Of a DNA stretch of 64,000 nucleotides, positions 48,847 through 57,664 are shown in pieces. Within the stretch, counting starts at the first letter, position 1; the number at the start of each line of letters is the position of its first letter. Under the pieces are notes generated by a model. It was given only the letters and a program-made list of their open reading frames with translations, searched no databases and had not been told where the DNA came from. The stretch is from an uncultured Bacteroidota bacterium (GTDB lineage: Bacteria > Bacteroidota > Bacteroidia > Chitinophagales > Chitinophagaceae). The position numbers and the translations under genes were made by a program. The DNA is taken from NCBI GenBank assembly GCA_903858475.1, contig CAIOIZ010000116.1:1-64000 (forward strand), in the 5' to 3' direction.

Positions 48847-49371
48847 TTATAAACGCCGCCCAATTGAAAATGCCATCCCTTGATAATTTTCTTTCGTACC
48901 CCTGATACGGTTAAAAATAGTTTTTGAAGAAAACTGCAATCGCCATTTTTGCTGGTTGCTTAATAAATTAATGCCCGGTTCTATGGCACACCTTGCGATA
49001 CCATTTACAAAACCGATTCCACCAGGTACTTGTAGGTGGATGTTTTTTGAAACACGAAAAAGTGGCCCCCCTAAAAAATCAACAATAGTATTAATAGAAC
49101 TTATTTCACTGCCATCAGGGAACATGCGAAATACTTTATCACTTGCCAAGAAGAGATGAGCACTCATGACCATTACTGGTTTTACAAATGAACGGCTATT
49201 CATGGTATGATTGAATCCAATACCCATACTCCATGGGTTATTACCCCTGTTAGGATCTTTTATAGTGCCAGTACATTGCAGAAATAAATGCGTGCTTACG
49301 TGTTTTCGCCATTGCCCCTGTACTAAATACAGCTGTGTTACAAATAATATTGCAAGGAAAATATGTTTCAT
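48847..49371 (-). CDS. Exported protein of unknown function
   Basis: The preferred start is ATG 49371, giving 174 aa with a signal peptide (MKHIFLAILFVTQLYLVQGQW). The remainder is beta-rich with aromatic-glycine patterns (WSMGIGFNHTM, FLGGPLFRVSKNIHLQVPGGIGF, AFSIGRRL), like a small outer-membrane beta-barrel. No family is recognised. It is divergent from mnmA. Confidence 0.6.
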   Translation of the reverse strand: MKHIFLAILFVTQLYLVQGQWRKHVSTHLFLQCTGTIKDPNRGNNPWSMGIGFNHTMNSRSFVKPVMVMSAHLFLASDKVFRMFPDGSEISSINTIVDFLGGPLFRVSKNIHLQVPGGIGFVNGIARCAIEPGINLLSNQQKWRLQFSSKTIFNRIRGTKENYQGMAFSIGRRL

Positions 49372-49505
49372 AAATATACTGTTTTTGCAATATAAACATT
49401 TAAATATAAAGGACACCGTGATACATTAGTGATTCAATCAAATTGGCCTTTAATAGAATGCCTTTTTCTTCCCAATTCCGAAAATCGACCCAATACAATC
49501 TGCCT

Positions 49506-49513
49506 TATCTTTG
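49506..49513 (+). promoter_or_regulatory. -7 box, 4 nt before mnmA start
   Basis: TATCTTTG matches the consensus exactly; the spacer ccaa leads to ATG 49518. No strong -33 element seen. Confidence 0.5.
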
Positions 49514-49517
49514 CCAA

Positions 49518-50636
49518 ATGAGCAGAAAAGGAAAAGTATTGGTGGCCATGAGCGGCGGTATTGATAGTACCGTTGCAGCCCTTATGCTGCACAAGGAGGG
49601 ATATGAAGTTATAGGCATCACTATGAAAACCTGGGACTATGCAACCAGTGTAGGCACAACTGGAAAAAAAGAAACTGGTTGCTGCAATCTAGATAGTTTC
49701 AACGATGCCCGTGCGGCTGCAGTAGAACATGGTTTCCCACATTTTATCTTAGATATAAGAGAGGAATTTGGCGATTTTGTTATTGAAAATTTTGTAGAAG
49801 AATACTTAGCAGGTAGAACGCCCAACCCCTGCGTAATGTGCAATACACATATTAAATGGCGAGCACTCTTAAAAAGAGCAGATGCCATGAATTGTGAATT
49901 TATTGCTACCGGGCATTATGCACAAGTATTGCAACATAGCAATGGACGATATTTTTTACGCAAAGGGAAAGATGAAACCAAGGACCAGAGTTATGCACTC
50001 TGGGGTTTACAACAAGATTTATTAAAAAGAACTTTATTACCCTTAGGCAATTATCGCAAAACGGCCATTCGACAAATGGCACATGATTTTGGCTATCCCG
50101 AATTAGCCAAGAAAAACGAAAGCTATGAAATTTGCTTTGTGCCTGACAATGATTATCGAGGATTTTTAAAACGCAAAGTGGAAGGACTAGAAGAGAAAGT
50201 GGCAGGCGGTTCTTTTGTTGATAAAAATGGCCAATACCTAGGCAAACACAAAGGCTATCCATTTTATACAATCGGACAAAGAAAAGGATTAGACATTGCG
50301 TTGGGAAAACCAGTATTTGTAACTGCTATTGTGCCCGAAACCAATACAGTGGTGTTGGGGGAAGAAATTGACCTCAACCGACATGAAATGAATGTGGGCC
50401 AACTCAATTGGATTAAATACGAAGGACTTTCTGATGGCATGGAAGCCACTACAAAAATTCGGTATAAAGATATAGGTGCACTCAGTAGCTTGCATACATA
50501 CGAAAAAGGCCTTACAGTTCGTTTCTATGAAGATGTAAAAGGCGTGGCGCCCGGACAAAGTGCTGTTTTTTATGAAGGCGACGATGTAATTGGAGGGGGC
50601 ATTATTGAAAGAACCTCCACCTTTTCCTCCCTTTAA
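49518..50636 (+). CDS. mnmA: tRNA-specific 2-thiouridylase MnmA
   Basis: A 372-aa enzyme that puts sulfur on U34 of tRNA-Lys, -Glu and -Gln. MSGGIDSTVAALM is the ATP pyrophosphatase loop; NPCVMCNTHIKW and YEICFVPDNDYRGFL carry the two catalytic cysteines; FYTIGQRKGLDIALG is the conserved tRNA-binding region. ATG 49518 is chosen because residues before it in the track ORF include the promoter box TATCTTTG, whose last base lies 4 nt upstream. Monocistronic. Confidence 0.95.
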   Translation: MSRKGKVLVAMSGGIDSTVAALMLHKEGYEVIGITMKTWDYATSVGTTGKKETGCCNLDSFNDARAAAVEHGFPHFILDIREEFGDFVIENFVEEYLAGRTPNPCVMCNTHIKWRALLKRADAMNCEFIATGHYAQVLQHSNGRYFLRKGKDETKDQSYALWGLQQDLLKRTLLPLGNYRKTAIRQMAHDFGYPELAKKNESYEICFVPDNDYRGFLKRKVEGLEEKVAGGSFVDKNGQYLGKHKGYPFYTIGQRKGLDIALGKPVFVTAIVPETNTVVLGEEIDLNRHEMNVGQLNWIKYEGLSDGMEATTKIRYKDIGALSSLHTYEKGLTVRFYEDVKGVAPGQSAVFYEGDDVIGGGIIERTSTFSSL

Positions 50637-50729
50637 AAGCAGCCTAATCATGACCAAAGGCATCTTATTACAATAAATTATCAGCCCTTTTTTAACAGCA
50701 AAACAGGATAAATAGTAACTTACAGTATT

Positions 50730-51470
50730 ATGAAAAGGATTTTCTATTTAATGGCACTGATGGCACTGGTTTTTTTTGCAGCTTGTAAAAAATCTTCAGA
50801 CACCTTGAATCCGCCGAAGATATCAGACTATTTTCCCTTGCAAGTTGGCAAGTACATCACCTATAAATTAGATTCTGCACTATTCATCAATTTTGGCACT
50901 AAAGATACCATTGTGAGTTACGAAGTAAAGCAGGTGGTGGATGCACTGATTACTGATGGCCTTGGAAGACCTGCTTACCGCATCATTCGATACATCCGCA
51001 AGAATTCCTTACAGCCATGGGTACCCGATAATACATTCATGGCCGTTGCTACAGATAATACGCTGGAGTTTGTTGAAAACAATATGCGCTTTGTGAAATT
51101 AAAAGAAGTGATCAGAGAAGGATTCAGTTGGAAGGGCAATACTTTTATTGACACCTACTCCATCAACAGCAATGTAAAATATTTAGACGATTGGGATTAT
51201 ACCTATGATAGTTTAAATCTTCCTGCAAGATTATCTCCTACTGTAAATATCGATAGCACTATTAAAATTGGACAAAGAGATGAAACCATTGGCAATCCCA
51301 ATGATATCAATAGTTATAGCGAAAGAAATATCGGTGCTGAAAAATATGCCAAGGGCATTGGACTGATCTACCGTACTTTCTATCACCGCGAATACCAACC
51401 TCCTACTCCAGGTAGTGGTGGCTACAAACAAGGTTATGGTATTACGTTAACTATGATCGATCATAATTAA
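50730..51470 (+). CDS. Predicted lipoprotein, unknown function
   Basis: A 246-aa product. The N-terminal signal ends in the lipobox VFFAAC-KKSSD (Cys about residue 19). The sequence DYFPLQVGKYITYKLDS, then D-T-I-V-S-Y-E-V-K-Q, resembles small Bacteroidota lipoproteins with an immunoglobulin-like or beta-barrel-like fold. No enzymatic motif is visible. It follows mnmA by 93 bp and may have its own promoter. Convergent with aspartate kinase. Confidence 0.65.
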   Translation: MKRIFYLMALMALVFFAACKKSSDTLNPPKISDYFPLQVGKYITYKLDSALFINFGTKDTIVSYEVKQVVDALITDGLGRPAYRIIRYIRKNSLQPWVPDNTFMAVATDNTLEFVENNMRFVKLKEVIREGFSWKGNTFIDTYSINSNVKYLDDWDYTYDSLNLPARLSPTVNIDSTIKIGQRDETIGNPNDINSYSERNIGAEKYAKGIGLIYRTFYHREYQPPTPGSGGYKQGYGITLTMIDHN

Positions 51471-51504
51471 TCAAGGGGGCTAATTGTTTTTGCTTACTTA
51501 GCAA

Positions 51505-52824
51505 TTATAGTCCAAATAAACCTGCATTCAACAACTGTAAAGTTTCCTCTTTGTATTTGCGTGTAATCAATAAGGATACATTGTGTCTGCTACCGCCATA
51601 ACTCACCATACGAACAGGAATAGGTTCAATGGCATCGAATAGTTTTTTCATTACATCTTTTGTCTCGGCAATTTCATTGCCCACAATCGATACAATGGTA
51701 TGATTGGTATCCACTTCAATGGTACCAAAGGGTTCTAATTCCTTAATAATATCGGGGAGATTTACATCATTGTCGATAGTAACGGATACGGCTACCTCAG
51801 AAGTAGTAATCATGTCAATAGAAGTACGGTATTTTTCAAATACTTCAAATACTTTTCTTAAGAAACCATACGCCAATAACATGCGGCTACTTTTTACACG
51901 AATAGCCGTAATGCCATCTTTTGCAGCAATTGCTTTTACCCCTACGCTACCTGCTTCGGCTGAAATGGTAGTACCCTTTGCTTCGGGCTGCATGGTGTTC
52001 AATAATTTCACTGGCACATTGTAATACTGTGCAGGCCAGATACTAGCCGGATGCAATATTTTAGCTCCAAAATAAGCCAACTCTGCAGCCTCTTCAAAAC
52101 TCAATTGCTCGATGGCAAAAGTTTTGCTGACCACCCTTGGATCATTATTATGCATACCGTCAATATCCGTCCATATTTCGCAAACAGATGCATTCACAGC
52201 AGCACCAATTAATGAAGCACTGTAATCACTACCCCCTCTTTTCAGGTTATCTACTTCTCCTCTGGCATTGCGACAAATATATCCCTGTGTGATAAATATT
52301 TTTTTATCACCATGTTGTTTGATCAATTGAGCCAGCTTCACTTTTATAGTCCCTACCTGCGGTTCATCATAGCTATCGATGGTCATAAATTCCAATGCTG
52401 GTAATAAGGCATGGTCAATACCTGCTTCTGTGAGGTAGATAGAAAATAACTTGGTGCTCAATAATTCACCCTGCGCCAATATATCTTTATTAAGGGCCTC
52501 ACTAAAAGAGATTTTCAATATGATGTATAAAAATTCAAAATGTTCCTGCAAAATTTTACCGGCAGCTTCTAATGAACTTTCTTTTTTCAATAAATCCTTG
52601 ATGAACTGTTGGTAATGCGCTTCCAGTTTTTCAATCAGTTGTTTGGCTTCCGATTTACTGCTCTGCGACATGGCATGACTAATTTCAACCAAGCTATTGG
52701 TAGTGCCACTTAAGGCAGATAATACTACAATCTTAGATTCCTCATCTGCAGTTATCAACTGAGATACTTGGTGCATTCTTTCGGGCTTTCCTACGCTGGT
52801 GCCGCCAAACTTCATTATTTTCAT
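51505..52824 (-). CDS. lysC: Aspartate kinase
   Basis: A 439-aa monofunctional aspartokinase that phosphorylates L-aspartate at the first step of lysine, threonine and methionine synthesis. KFGGTSVGKPERM is the ATP/Asp-binding start, and GGSDYSASLIGAAVNASVCEIWTDIDG is the second active-site block. Two C-terminal ACT-type domains (ITTSEVAVSVTID, IVSIVGNEIAETKDVM) imply feedback control by an amino acid. It has no fused homoserine dehydrogenase. A good Bacteroidota promoter lies upstream (52865-52895). Confidence 0.93.
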   Translation of the reverse strand: MKIMKFGGTSVGKPERMHQVSQLITADEESKIVVLSALSGTTNSLVEISHAMSQSSKSEAKQLIEKLEAHYQQFIKDLLKKESSLEAAGKILQEHFEFLYIILKISFSEALNKDILAQGELLSTKLFSIYLTEAGIDHALLPALEFMTIDSYDEPQVGTIKVKLAQLIKQHGDKKIFITQGYICRNARGEVDNLKRGGSDYSASLIGAAVNASVCEIWTDIDGMHNNDPRVVSKTFAIEQLSFEEAAELAYFGAKILHPASIWPAQYYNVPVKLLNTMQPEAKGTTISAEAGSVGVKAIAAKDGITAIRVKSSRMLLAYGFLRKVFEVFEKYRTSIDMITTSEVAVSVTIDNDVNLPDIIKELEPFGTIEVDTNHTIVSIVGNEIAETKDVMKKLFDAIEPIPVRMVSYGGSRHNVSLLITRKYKEETLQLLNAGLFGL

Positions 52825-52864
52825 ACCAATATTTCTTAATGCGTTATGGTGAACTAAATTTTTG

Positions 52865-52895
52865 CAAATGTATCTTATGCAGTGATTGTTTCCAA
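52865..52895 (-). promoter_or_regulatory. Promoter for aspartate kinase
   Basis: On the minus strand TTG (52895-52893), 20 nt, TACATTTG (52872-52865). Predicted leader about 37 nt. Confidence 0.5.
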
Positions 52896-52903
52896 GAACG
52901 GGA

Positions 52904-53989
52904 TTAGTTAACTACGAAATCGATGCCGAATCTTTGTCCTAATTGCTGTAAATCGCTGACCACAACATCTACAATAGGAATACCCTCTTGCATACGAATG
53001 GCTTCCATTTCTCTTTCAGGATCACCGGGAATTAATACTTTTTCTTGCCCCGCAATTGGCTTTGCCGCCCTAAATGCCTGTATCCATTGATCCATTTCAG
53101 CTTTAAATTCTGTAGCAGTACGAAATGCATCAATGCGCATTGCACCAAAAAAATGGCCAATGCCATCACCCGGCATAAAGCTGGGCATTGGTATATAGGC
53201 AGGAAAGGGTGGCACCCATGGACCGTAATTGGCGCCACTTAATACACCTGAAAAAATATCAACGATACTACCCAATGCATATCCTTTGTGGCTACTATGC
53301 TCGCGGTCGCTTCCTAGGGGCAATAAGGCCCCGCCTTGTTTTAATTCATTGGCATTGTTGCTAGGCAATCCATCTTTATCCTGTACCCAACCGCTGGGCG
53401 TGTCTTTATTTTTGCGCTGCAATAGTTCCAATTTTCCATTGGCAGCAGTGGTGGTAGCAAAATCAGCTACGAAAGGAAATTCTTTTCCTGCAGGTATGGC
53501 AACTGCTATTGGATTGGTACCCAACATGCGGGTGATGGAAAATGTTGGGGCTACTATGGCACTGGCATTTGTCATGGCAATACCAATCATATCTTCCGGA
53601 AGCGCCATCATAGCATGATAGCCAGCGATTCCAAAATGATTGCTTCCCTTTACACTAACCCAACCAGTACCTACGGCTTTGGCTTTATCTAAGGCTACCC
53701 GCATAGCGAAGGGTGCAACTACTAATCCTAATCCACTATCCCCATCCACCACGGCAGTTGAGGGTGTTTCGTGTACAATTTTTATTTGGGGGGTAGCATT
53801 TACTCTTTTAGCTTCCCAGAGCCTAACATATCCGCTTAAGCGAGCTACCCCGTGACTATCGATGCCTCGAATGTCGGCTGCAATCAAGGCTTTGGCAGCA
53901 GTAAATGCATCTTGCTCGGTTGTGCCTATTTTAATAAAAATCGCCTGGGCAAAATCAATGAGCTGTTGGTAACTGAATTTTTTTTCCAT
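52904..53989 (-). CDS. Malate/L-lactate/ureidoglycolate dehydrogenase family (LDH2) oxidoreductase
   Basis: A 361-aa NAD(P)-dependent oxidoreductase of the LDH2/MDG family, which oxidises 2-hydroxy acids such as malate, lactate or ureidoglycolate. Family signatures: ADIRGIDSHGVARLSGYV, GDSGLGLVVAPFAM, SNHFGIAGYHAMMA, NASAIVAPTF and LGTNPIAVAIPAGKEFPFVADFAT. The last region also carries the cofactor-binding loop. Substrate cannot be chosen by sequence. It starts 4 nt after a -7 box on the minus strand, divergent from yebC. Confidence 0.85.
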   Translation of the reverse strand: MEKKFSYQQLIDFAQAIFIKIGTTEQDAFTAAKALIAADIRGIDSHGVARLSGYVRLWEAKRVNATPQIKIVHETPSTAVVDGDSGLGLVVAPFAMRVALDKAKAVGTGWVSVKGSNHFGIAGYHAMMALPEDMIGIAMTNASAIVAPTFSITRMLGTNPIAVAIPAGKEFPFVADFATTTAANGKLELLQRKNKDTPSGWVQDKDGLPSNNANELKQGGALLPLGSDREHSSHKGYALGSIVDIFSGVLSGANYGPWVPPFPAYIPMPSFMPGDGIGHFFGAMRIDAFRTATEFKAEMDQWIQAFRAAKPIAGQEKVLIPGDPEREMEAIRMQEGIPIVDVVVSDLQQLGQRFGIDFVVN

Positions 53990-53993
53990 ACTG

Positions 53994-54001
53994 CAAATTT
54001 A
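53994..54001 (-). promoter_or_regulatory. -7 box, 4 nt before LDH2-family start
   Basis: Minus-strand TAAATTTG, spacer CAGT, then ATG at 53989. A TTG lies 21 nt upstream (54025-54023). Confidence 0.5.
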
Positions 54002-54030
54002 ACCCCTTAGCAGCAGATTGCTCAAGAGCG

Positions 54031-54060
54031 TTTGTAGGACGCCGAAAAGTTTTACCTTTG
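54031..54060 (+). promoter_or_regulatory. Promoter for yebC
   Basis: TTTG (54031-54034), 18 nt, TACCTTTG (54053-54060): a near-perfect match to the Bacteroidota -33/-7 consensus. It overlaps the upstream region of the divergent gene. Confidence 0.6.
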
Positions 54061-54100
54061 CCAACTGAATTGATAATACCTATTTAATTTTTTTTAAAGT

Positions 54101-54811
54101 ATGGGAAGAATATTTGAAGTTAGAAAAAGTACCATGTTTGCCCGTTGGGATAAAATGGCTAAGAATTTTACCCGTATCGGCAAGGAAATTGCGATTGCAG
54201 TAAAAGTGAGTGGTCCCGATCCAGATAATAACCCAGCACTTAGAAGATGCTACCTGAATGCCAAGGCATGCAATATGCCTAAGGACAGAGTGGAAGCTGC
54301 TATTAAGAGAGCGATGGGGAAGGACAAGACGGACTATGAGGAACTAGTATATGAGGGCTATGCACCCCATGGCGTAGCAGTAATGGTGGAGACCGCCACC
54401 GACAATTCTACGCGTACTGTTGCCAATGTACGCATGCACTTTACAAAAGGACATGGTGCCCTAGGCACCAGCGGTTCTGTTGCATTTACGTTTACGCGTA
54501 TGGGTGAGTTTAAGATAAAAAATAGCGGTGTAAATATCGAGGAGTTGGAACTAGAGTTGATTGATTTTGGATTGGAAGAAATTGGGGAAGATGCCGATGG
54601 CAATGTAATTGTTAGAACGGCCTTTACAGAGTTTGGCAATATGACCAAGGCTTTGGAGGAGAAAAAAATTGAAGTCGTGAGTGCAGAACTTACCAGAATA
54701 CCAAGTACCACCGTAGAATTAAATGAAGAGCAAAGTAATGAGGTGTTGAAAATGGTGGATATGCTGGAACAAGATGATGATGTACAAAAAGTATATCACA
54801 ATTTAAAATAA
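54101..54811 (+). CDS. YebC/PmpR family DNA-binding/translation regulator
   Basis: A 236-aa three-domain protein. The N-terminus [21 protein letters not shown] is a variant of the usual AGHSKW start. It is followed by [40 protein letters not shown] and [15 protein letters not shown], which are diagnostic. Members bind DNA as transcriptional regulators or act on translating ribosomes. The [19 protein letters not shown] start with FEVRK marks the Bacteroidota branch. It has its own strong promoter and terminator. Confidence 0.92.
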   Translation: MGRIFEVRKSTMFARWDKMAKNFTRIGKEIAIAVKVSGPDPDNNPALRRCYLNAKACNMPKDRVEAAIKRAMGKDKTDYEELVYEGYAPHGVAVMVETATDNSTRTVANVRMHFTKGHGALGTSGSVAFTFTRMGEFKIKNSGVNIEELELELIDFGLEEIGEDADGNVIVRTAFTEFGNMTKALEEKKIEVVSAELTRIPSTTVELNEEQSNEVLKMVDMLEQDDDVQKVYHNLK

Positions 54812-54826
54812 ACTCATTTCAATTAT

Positions 54827-54859
54827 AAAAAAAGGGCTGTCGATGATAGCCCTTTTTTT
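54827..54859 (+). terminator. Rho-independent terminator after yebC
   Basis: AAAAAAAGGGCT (loop) AGCCCTTTTTTT, 15 nt after the stop. The A-tract on the left side may also let it serve the convergent oxidoreductase gene. Confidence 0.85.
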
Positions 54860-54879
54860 ATTTAATGACCATTTTACTT

Positions 54880-55923
54880 TCACAAATCAACCCTTAGCTT
54901 TTCCTGATTGCTTTTGAAAGCCGCCCTTATTACTGCAATTACTTTTAATGCCTCTTCAGGTTGTACCGGCATAGCTGCATCGTTTCTGATGGCTTCATAA
55001 ATTGCCGTATAAAAATCACCATAGTTACCTTTTTCGGAAACAATCTGCTCTTTATGTTTAATGCCATTAATGCAAGTGCTGAGCAATCCATGTTCCGTTG
55101 CAGGCTCAATTCCCCATTCTTCATTACCAGGACTAATACCAGCTAATAAGGTTTCCTCTTGAATATTGGTTTTGGACTTGATAAATGAACCATTTCTACC
55201 ATGAATGACATAGCCTGGCAATGCTTCACAGGTTAAATAACTTGCCTTTAGTCTTACCCGCATGGTTGGGTAAAAGAATATCAATTCAAAATAATCATCC
55301 ACTAAGGATCCTGGTCGCATGGCCATTAAATCTGCATAAATCGAATCAGGCAGTCCGAATAATTGTAGGGCTTGATCAATCAGGTGCGAACCTAGGTCAT
55401 ACAATACCCCTACGCCGATGCCAGGTGTTTCCTTGTGGGCCTTCGGACTTAAATTTTCGTTATACCGGTCGAAATGAAATTCTGCTTCCACTATTTCACC
55501 CAATACTTTTTGTTTCAATATTTTTTGAATGGTTCTATAATCACTATCAAATCTGCGGTTATGGTATACCGATAGTTTCAAGTTCATTTGTTTGGCCAGG
55601 TCAATCAATTCCTGTGCTTCGGCGCAAGTGCCGGTAAATGGCTTTTCCACTATAACATGCTTACCAGCTAATAGGGCCATTTTTGCATATGCGTAATGGG
55701 TGACAGTAGGCGTATTGACAACCACCAGTTCAATGGTTCTATTGGCCAATAAATCTTCCAGTGTATGAAATGACTGAATGGAGGGATAAATAGCAGCAGC
55801 TGCTTCTTGGGTACGTTCCCAAACCCCATACAAATTAAAATGCGGGTTAGATTGAATGAATGGGGCGTGAAAAACCCTCCCGCTCATTCCAAAGGAGCAC
55901 AATGCTGTTTGTATGGGTTGCAT
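54880..55923 (-). CDS. Gfo/Idh/MocA family oxidoreductase
   Basis: A 347-aa NAD(P)-dependent oxidoreductase. The N-terminal Rossmann fold starts QTALCSFGMSGRVFHAPFI. The EKPFTGT motif carries the catalytic Lys, and VGVLYDLGSHLIDQALQLFG carries the Asp-x-x-x-His substrate residues. The sequence is closest in outline to YdgJ-type members acting on sugars or inositols. No linked sugar-catabolism genes indicate a substrate. Convergent with yebC. Confidence 0.88.
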   Translation of the reverse strand: MQPIQTALCSFGMSGRVFHAPFIQSNPHFNLYGVWERTQEAAAAIYPSIQSFHTLEDLLANRTIELVVVNTPTVTHYAYAKMALLAGKHVIVEKPFTGTCAEAQELIDLAKQMNLKLSVYHNRRFDSDYRTIQKILKQKVLGEIVEAEFHFDRYNENLSPKAHKETPGIGVGVLYDLGSHLIDQALQLFGLPDSIYADLMAMRPGSLVDDYFELIFFYPTMRVRLKASYLTCEALPGYVIHGRNGSFIKSKTNIQEETLLAGISPGNEEWGIEPATEHGLLSTCINGIKHKEQIVSEKGNYGDFYTAIYEAIRNDAAMPVQPEEALKVIAVIRAAFKSNQEKLRVDL

Positions 55924-56119
55924 GCTAGTATGACTAATAATGGACTATGAAGTTAGGTAAGTAATAGCATTGGATTAAAATCAATAGGATTACTACATTT
56001 CAGATGCTGATGGCCTGTATAAATAGGCTATAAAAAAATATTTCCATCTTTTTCCATTTAGTTTTGGGCATTATCTTTTGGAATTGTATTTTTGCAACCC
56101 CTTAATACGGGGCGGATCA

Positions 56120-56209
<90 letters not shown>

Positions 56210-56226
56210 AGATTTTTTTTGGATGA

Positions 56227-56279
56227 GTACGGGTCATTCTGTTCCGCCACGGCGGATCGAATCCCACCCTCTCCGCAGA
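56227..56279 (+). repeat. Partial duplicate of tRNA-Ser 3' half
   Basis: gtacgggtcattctgt and tcgaatcccaccctctccgcaga repeat 56165-56212 of the tRNA. The junction between them is replaced by TCCGCCacGGCGGA, a small hairpin that removes the 5' side of the T arm. There is no acceptor or anticodon stem, so it is not a functional tRNA. Confidence 0.85.
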
Positions 56280-56303
56280 AGTTCTTATAAAAATATTACC
56301 GTT

Positions 56304-56378
56304 CGGGGCGTAGCGTAGCCCGGTTATCGCGCCTGGTTTGGGACCAGGAGGTCGCAAGTTCGAATCTTGCCGCCCCGA
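56304..56378 (+). tRNA. tRNA-Pro(TGG)
   Basis: CGGGGCG pairs with CGCCCCG (56371-56377). The anticodon stem/loop CCTGG-ttTGGga-CCAGG gives TGG. T arm GCAAGTTCGAATCTTGC. A terminator hairpin begins directly after the 3' end. Confidence 0.95.
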
Positions 56379-56422
56379 CAAAATAATTAAAGCCTTGGCG
56401 ATAGCCAGGGCTTTTTTATTTT
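56379..56422 (+). terminator. tRNA-operon terminator (plus-strand copy)
   Basis: CAAAATAATTAAAGCC-TTGGC-gata-GCCAG-GGCTTTTTTATTTT: a stem plus T-tract immediately after tRNA-Pro. Its flanks recur inverted at 56453-56503 and 56620-56667. Confidence 0.8.
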
Positions 56423-56536
56423 GTAGCATGCGAGCTCGCTCGCTAATGCGGAAAAATAAAAAAGCCCGTAGCCAGTGCTAACTGGCAGGCTTTAATTATT
56501 TTGAACCACCCCCCTTTAAGATCACCGCAGGTAATC
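56419..56536 (-). repeat. 118-bp direct repeat, copy A (minus-strand terminator hairpin)
   Basis: Begins ttttgtagcat and ends gcaggtaatc; it contains the palindrome GCGAGCTCGC. The hairpin GCCAGT-gcta-ACTGGC, inside AAAGCC/GGCTTT flanks, reads as a terminator on the minus strand (T-tract GGGCTTTTTTATTTT). Copy B follows after 45 bp. Confidence 0.85.
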
Positions 56537-56581
56537 TTGCTCTTTTTTTTAAGAAAATATTTTATACCAACCAGTTTTCCC

Positions 56582-56700
56582 TTTTGTAGCATGGCGAGCT
56601 CGCTCGCTAATGCGGAAAAATAAAAAAGCCCGTAGCCGGTGATAACCGGCAGGCTTTAATTATTTTGAACCACCCCCTCTTAAGATCACCGCAGGTAATC
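56582..56700 (-). repeat. 119-bp direct repeat, copy B (minus-strand terminator hairpin)
   Basis: Nearly identical to copy A. The hairpin reads GCCGGT-gata-ACCGGC: relative to copy A, both partners of one base pair changed (A-T to G-C), keeping the stem. Confidence 0.85.
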
Positions 56701-56973
56701 GCTACCAAGATACCTGTCTTCACGAACCGAAACACTCCTATTTGTCTTAGGTTTGTTCTATTGAAGGGTGACTTAATTTGGGTGTTATACGGCTACAGCT
56801 TTTTTAGTGCAGGCCATTTTAATAAGAATATGGTTGGGAGGGCAGGAACCATGGTAGAAGTTTCGTTTTTCATGAACTAAGTTGGAGATTTAATAGAATA
56901 TTTTCCTTTTTTATGCTAAGGGGAGTGAGGAGTTTAATTATTGTCGTATTTTTAAAAAAGATAACTTGTTTAC
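56701..56973. other. Intergenic stretch after tRNA repeats
   Basis: About 270 bp in which I see no convincing gene. The 71-aa track ORF here begins inside repeat copy B and has no recognisable features. TAACTTG lies 5 nt before the Crp/Fnr-type start at 56974, a weak -7-like element. Confidence 0.5.
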
Positions 56974-57549
56974 ATGAAATTCAAAGAATTAGTTGAATCC
57001 ATTTCTGCTCATATTTCCCTCAGCGCTGTTGAATATGAAACACTCTTGCAGTTTTTTGTTTACAAAAAAGTTAGTAAAAATGAAATGCTGATGCAGGAGG
57101 GTGATGTGTGCCGCTATGGCGTATTTGTTCTAAACGGTTGCATTAGTTATTATACCCTTGATAAAAATGGCGATGAGAAAGTAGTAGACTTGGGAACCAA
57201 AGGCTGGTGGATGGGCGATGCGGCAAGTTATTGGCAGGAAGTACCAACATCATATAATTTAAAAGCGATTGCCGAAAGTGAAGTTCTTCTGATAGACAAA
57301 AAGGCTACAGAAAGGGCATTTAGTGAAATACCAGCTTACCTTCGGTATCATTTTTTTATGTTACTTGCTTACCGCGATCGTACCGATCATTTGCTTCAGG
57401 AAAGTTTACATGAACAGGCTGAGAATAAATACAAAGTATTGTTGGCAACGAGGCCAGAGATATTTCAATTGGCCAGTTTAGCAGATATCGCTTCTTTAAT
57501 CGGTGTTACCCCACAATCTCTAAGCCGGCTGCGGCATAATATGCACTAA
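56974..57549 (+). CDS. Crp/Fnr family transcriptional regulator
   Basis: A 191-aa protein. The N-terminal cyclic-nucleotide-binding-like domain (residues about 15-125) shows MLMQEGDVCRYGVFVLNGCISYY and the late MGDAASYW. A C-terminal helix-turn-helix follows (FQLASLADIASLIGVTPQSLSRLR). No cysteine cluster for an Fe-S cluster and no strict cAMP phosphate-binding RxA motif are visible, so the effector is unknown. It ends soon after the recognition helix. The gene lies about 60 bp before a 40-bp palindrome that overlaps the promoter of the next gene and is a candidate target site. Confidence 0.85.
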   Translation: MKFKELVESISAHISLSAVEYETLLQFFVYKKVSKNEMLMQEGDVCRYGVFVLNGCISYYTLDKNGDEKVVDLGTKGWWMGDAASYWQEVPTSYNLKAIAESEVLLIDKKATERAFSEIPAYLRYHFFMLLAYRDRTDHLLQESLHEQAENKYKVLLATRPEIFQLASLADIASLIGVTPQSLSRLRHNMH

Positions 57550-57607
57550 TCGCTGCAATGGAAATGTAGCATTTTTAGCTTACCAATTAATTTATATATT
57601 TTTATTC

Positions 57608-57647
57608 GTGTACATATAAATTACCATATGGTAATTTGTATGTACAC
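57608..57647. promoter_or_regulatory. 40-bp palindromic operator candidate
   Basis: GTGTACATATAAATTACCAT and ATGGTAATTTGTATGTACAC are inverted copies with one mismatch in 20 bp and no spacer. The right arm contains the -33 TTTG of the promoter below, so a bound dimer or tetramer would block or reposition RNA polymerase. Confidence 0.7.
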
Positions 57648-57664
57648 ATGCCATTTTACCTTTG
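57635..57664 (+). promoter_or_regulatory. Promoter for beta-helix T9SS gene
   Basis: TTTG (57635-57638), 18 nt, TACCTTTG (57657-57664) fits the Bacteroidota consensus. Predicted start about 57669, giving a leader of about 265 nt. Confidence 0.6.

Noticed and set aside
56665-56880. 71-aa ORF after the tRNA repeats
   Set aside because: Begins inside a duplicated non-coding repeat and has no recognisable features.
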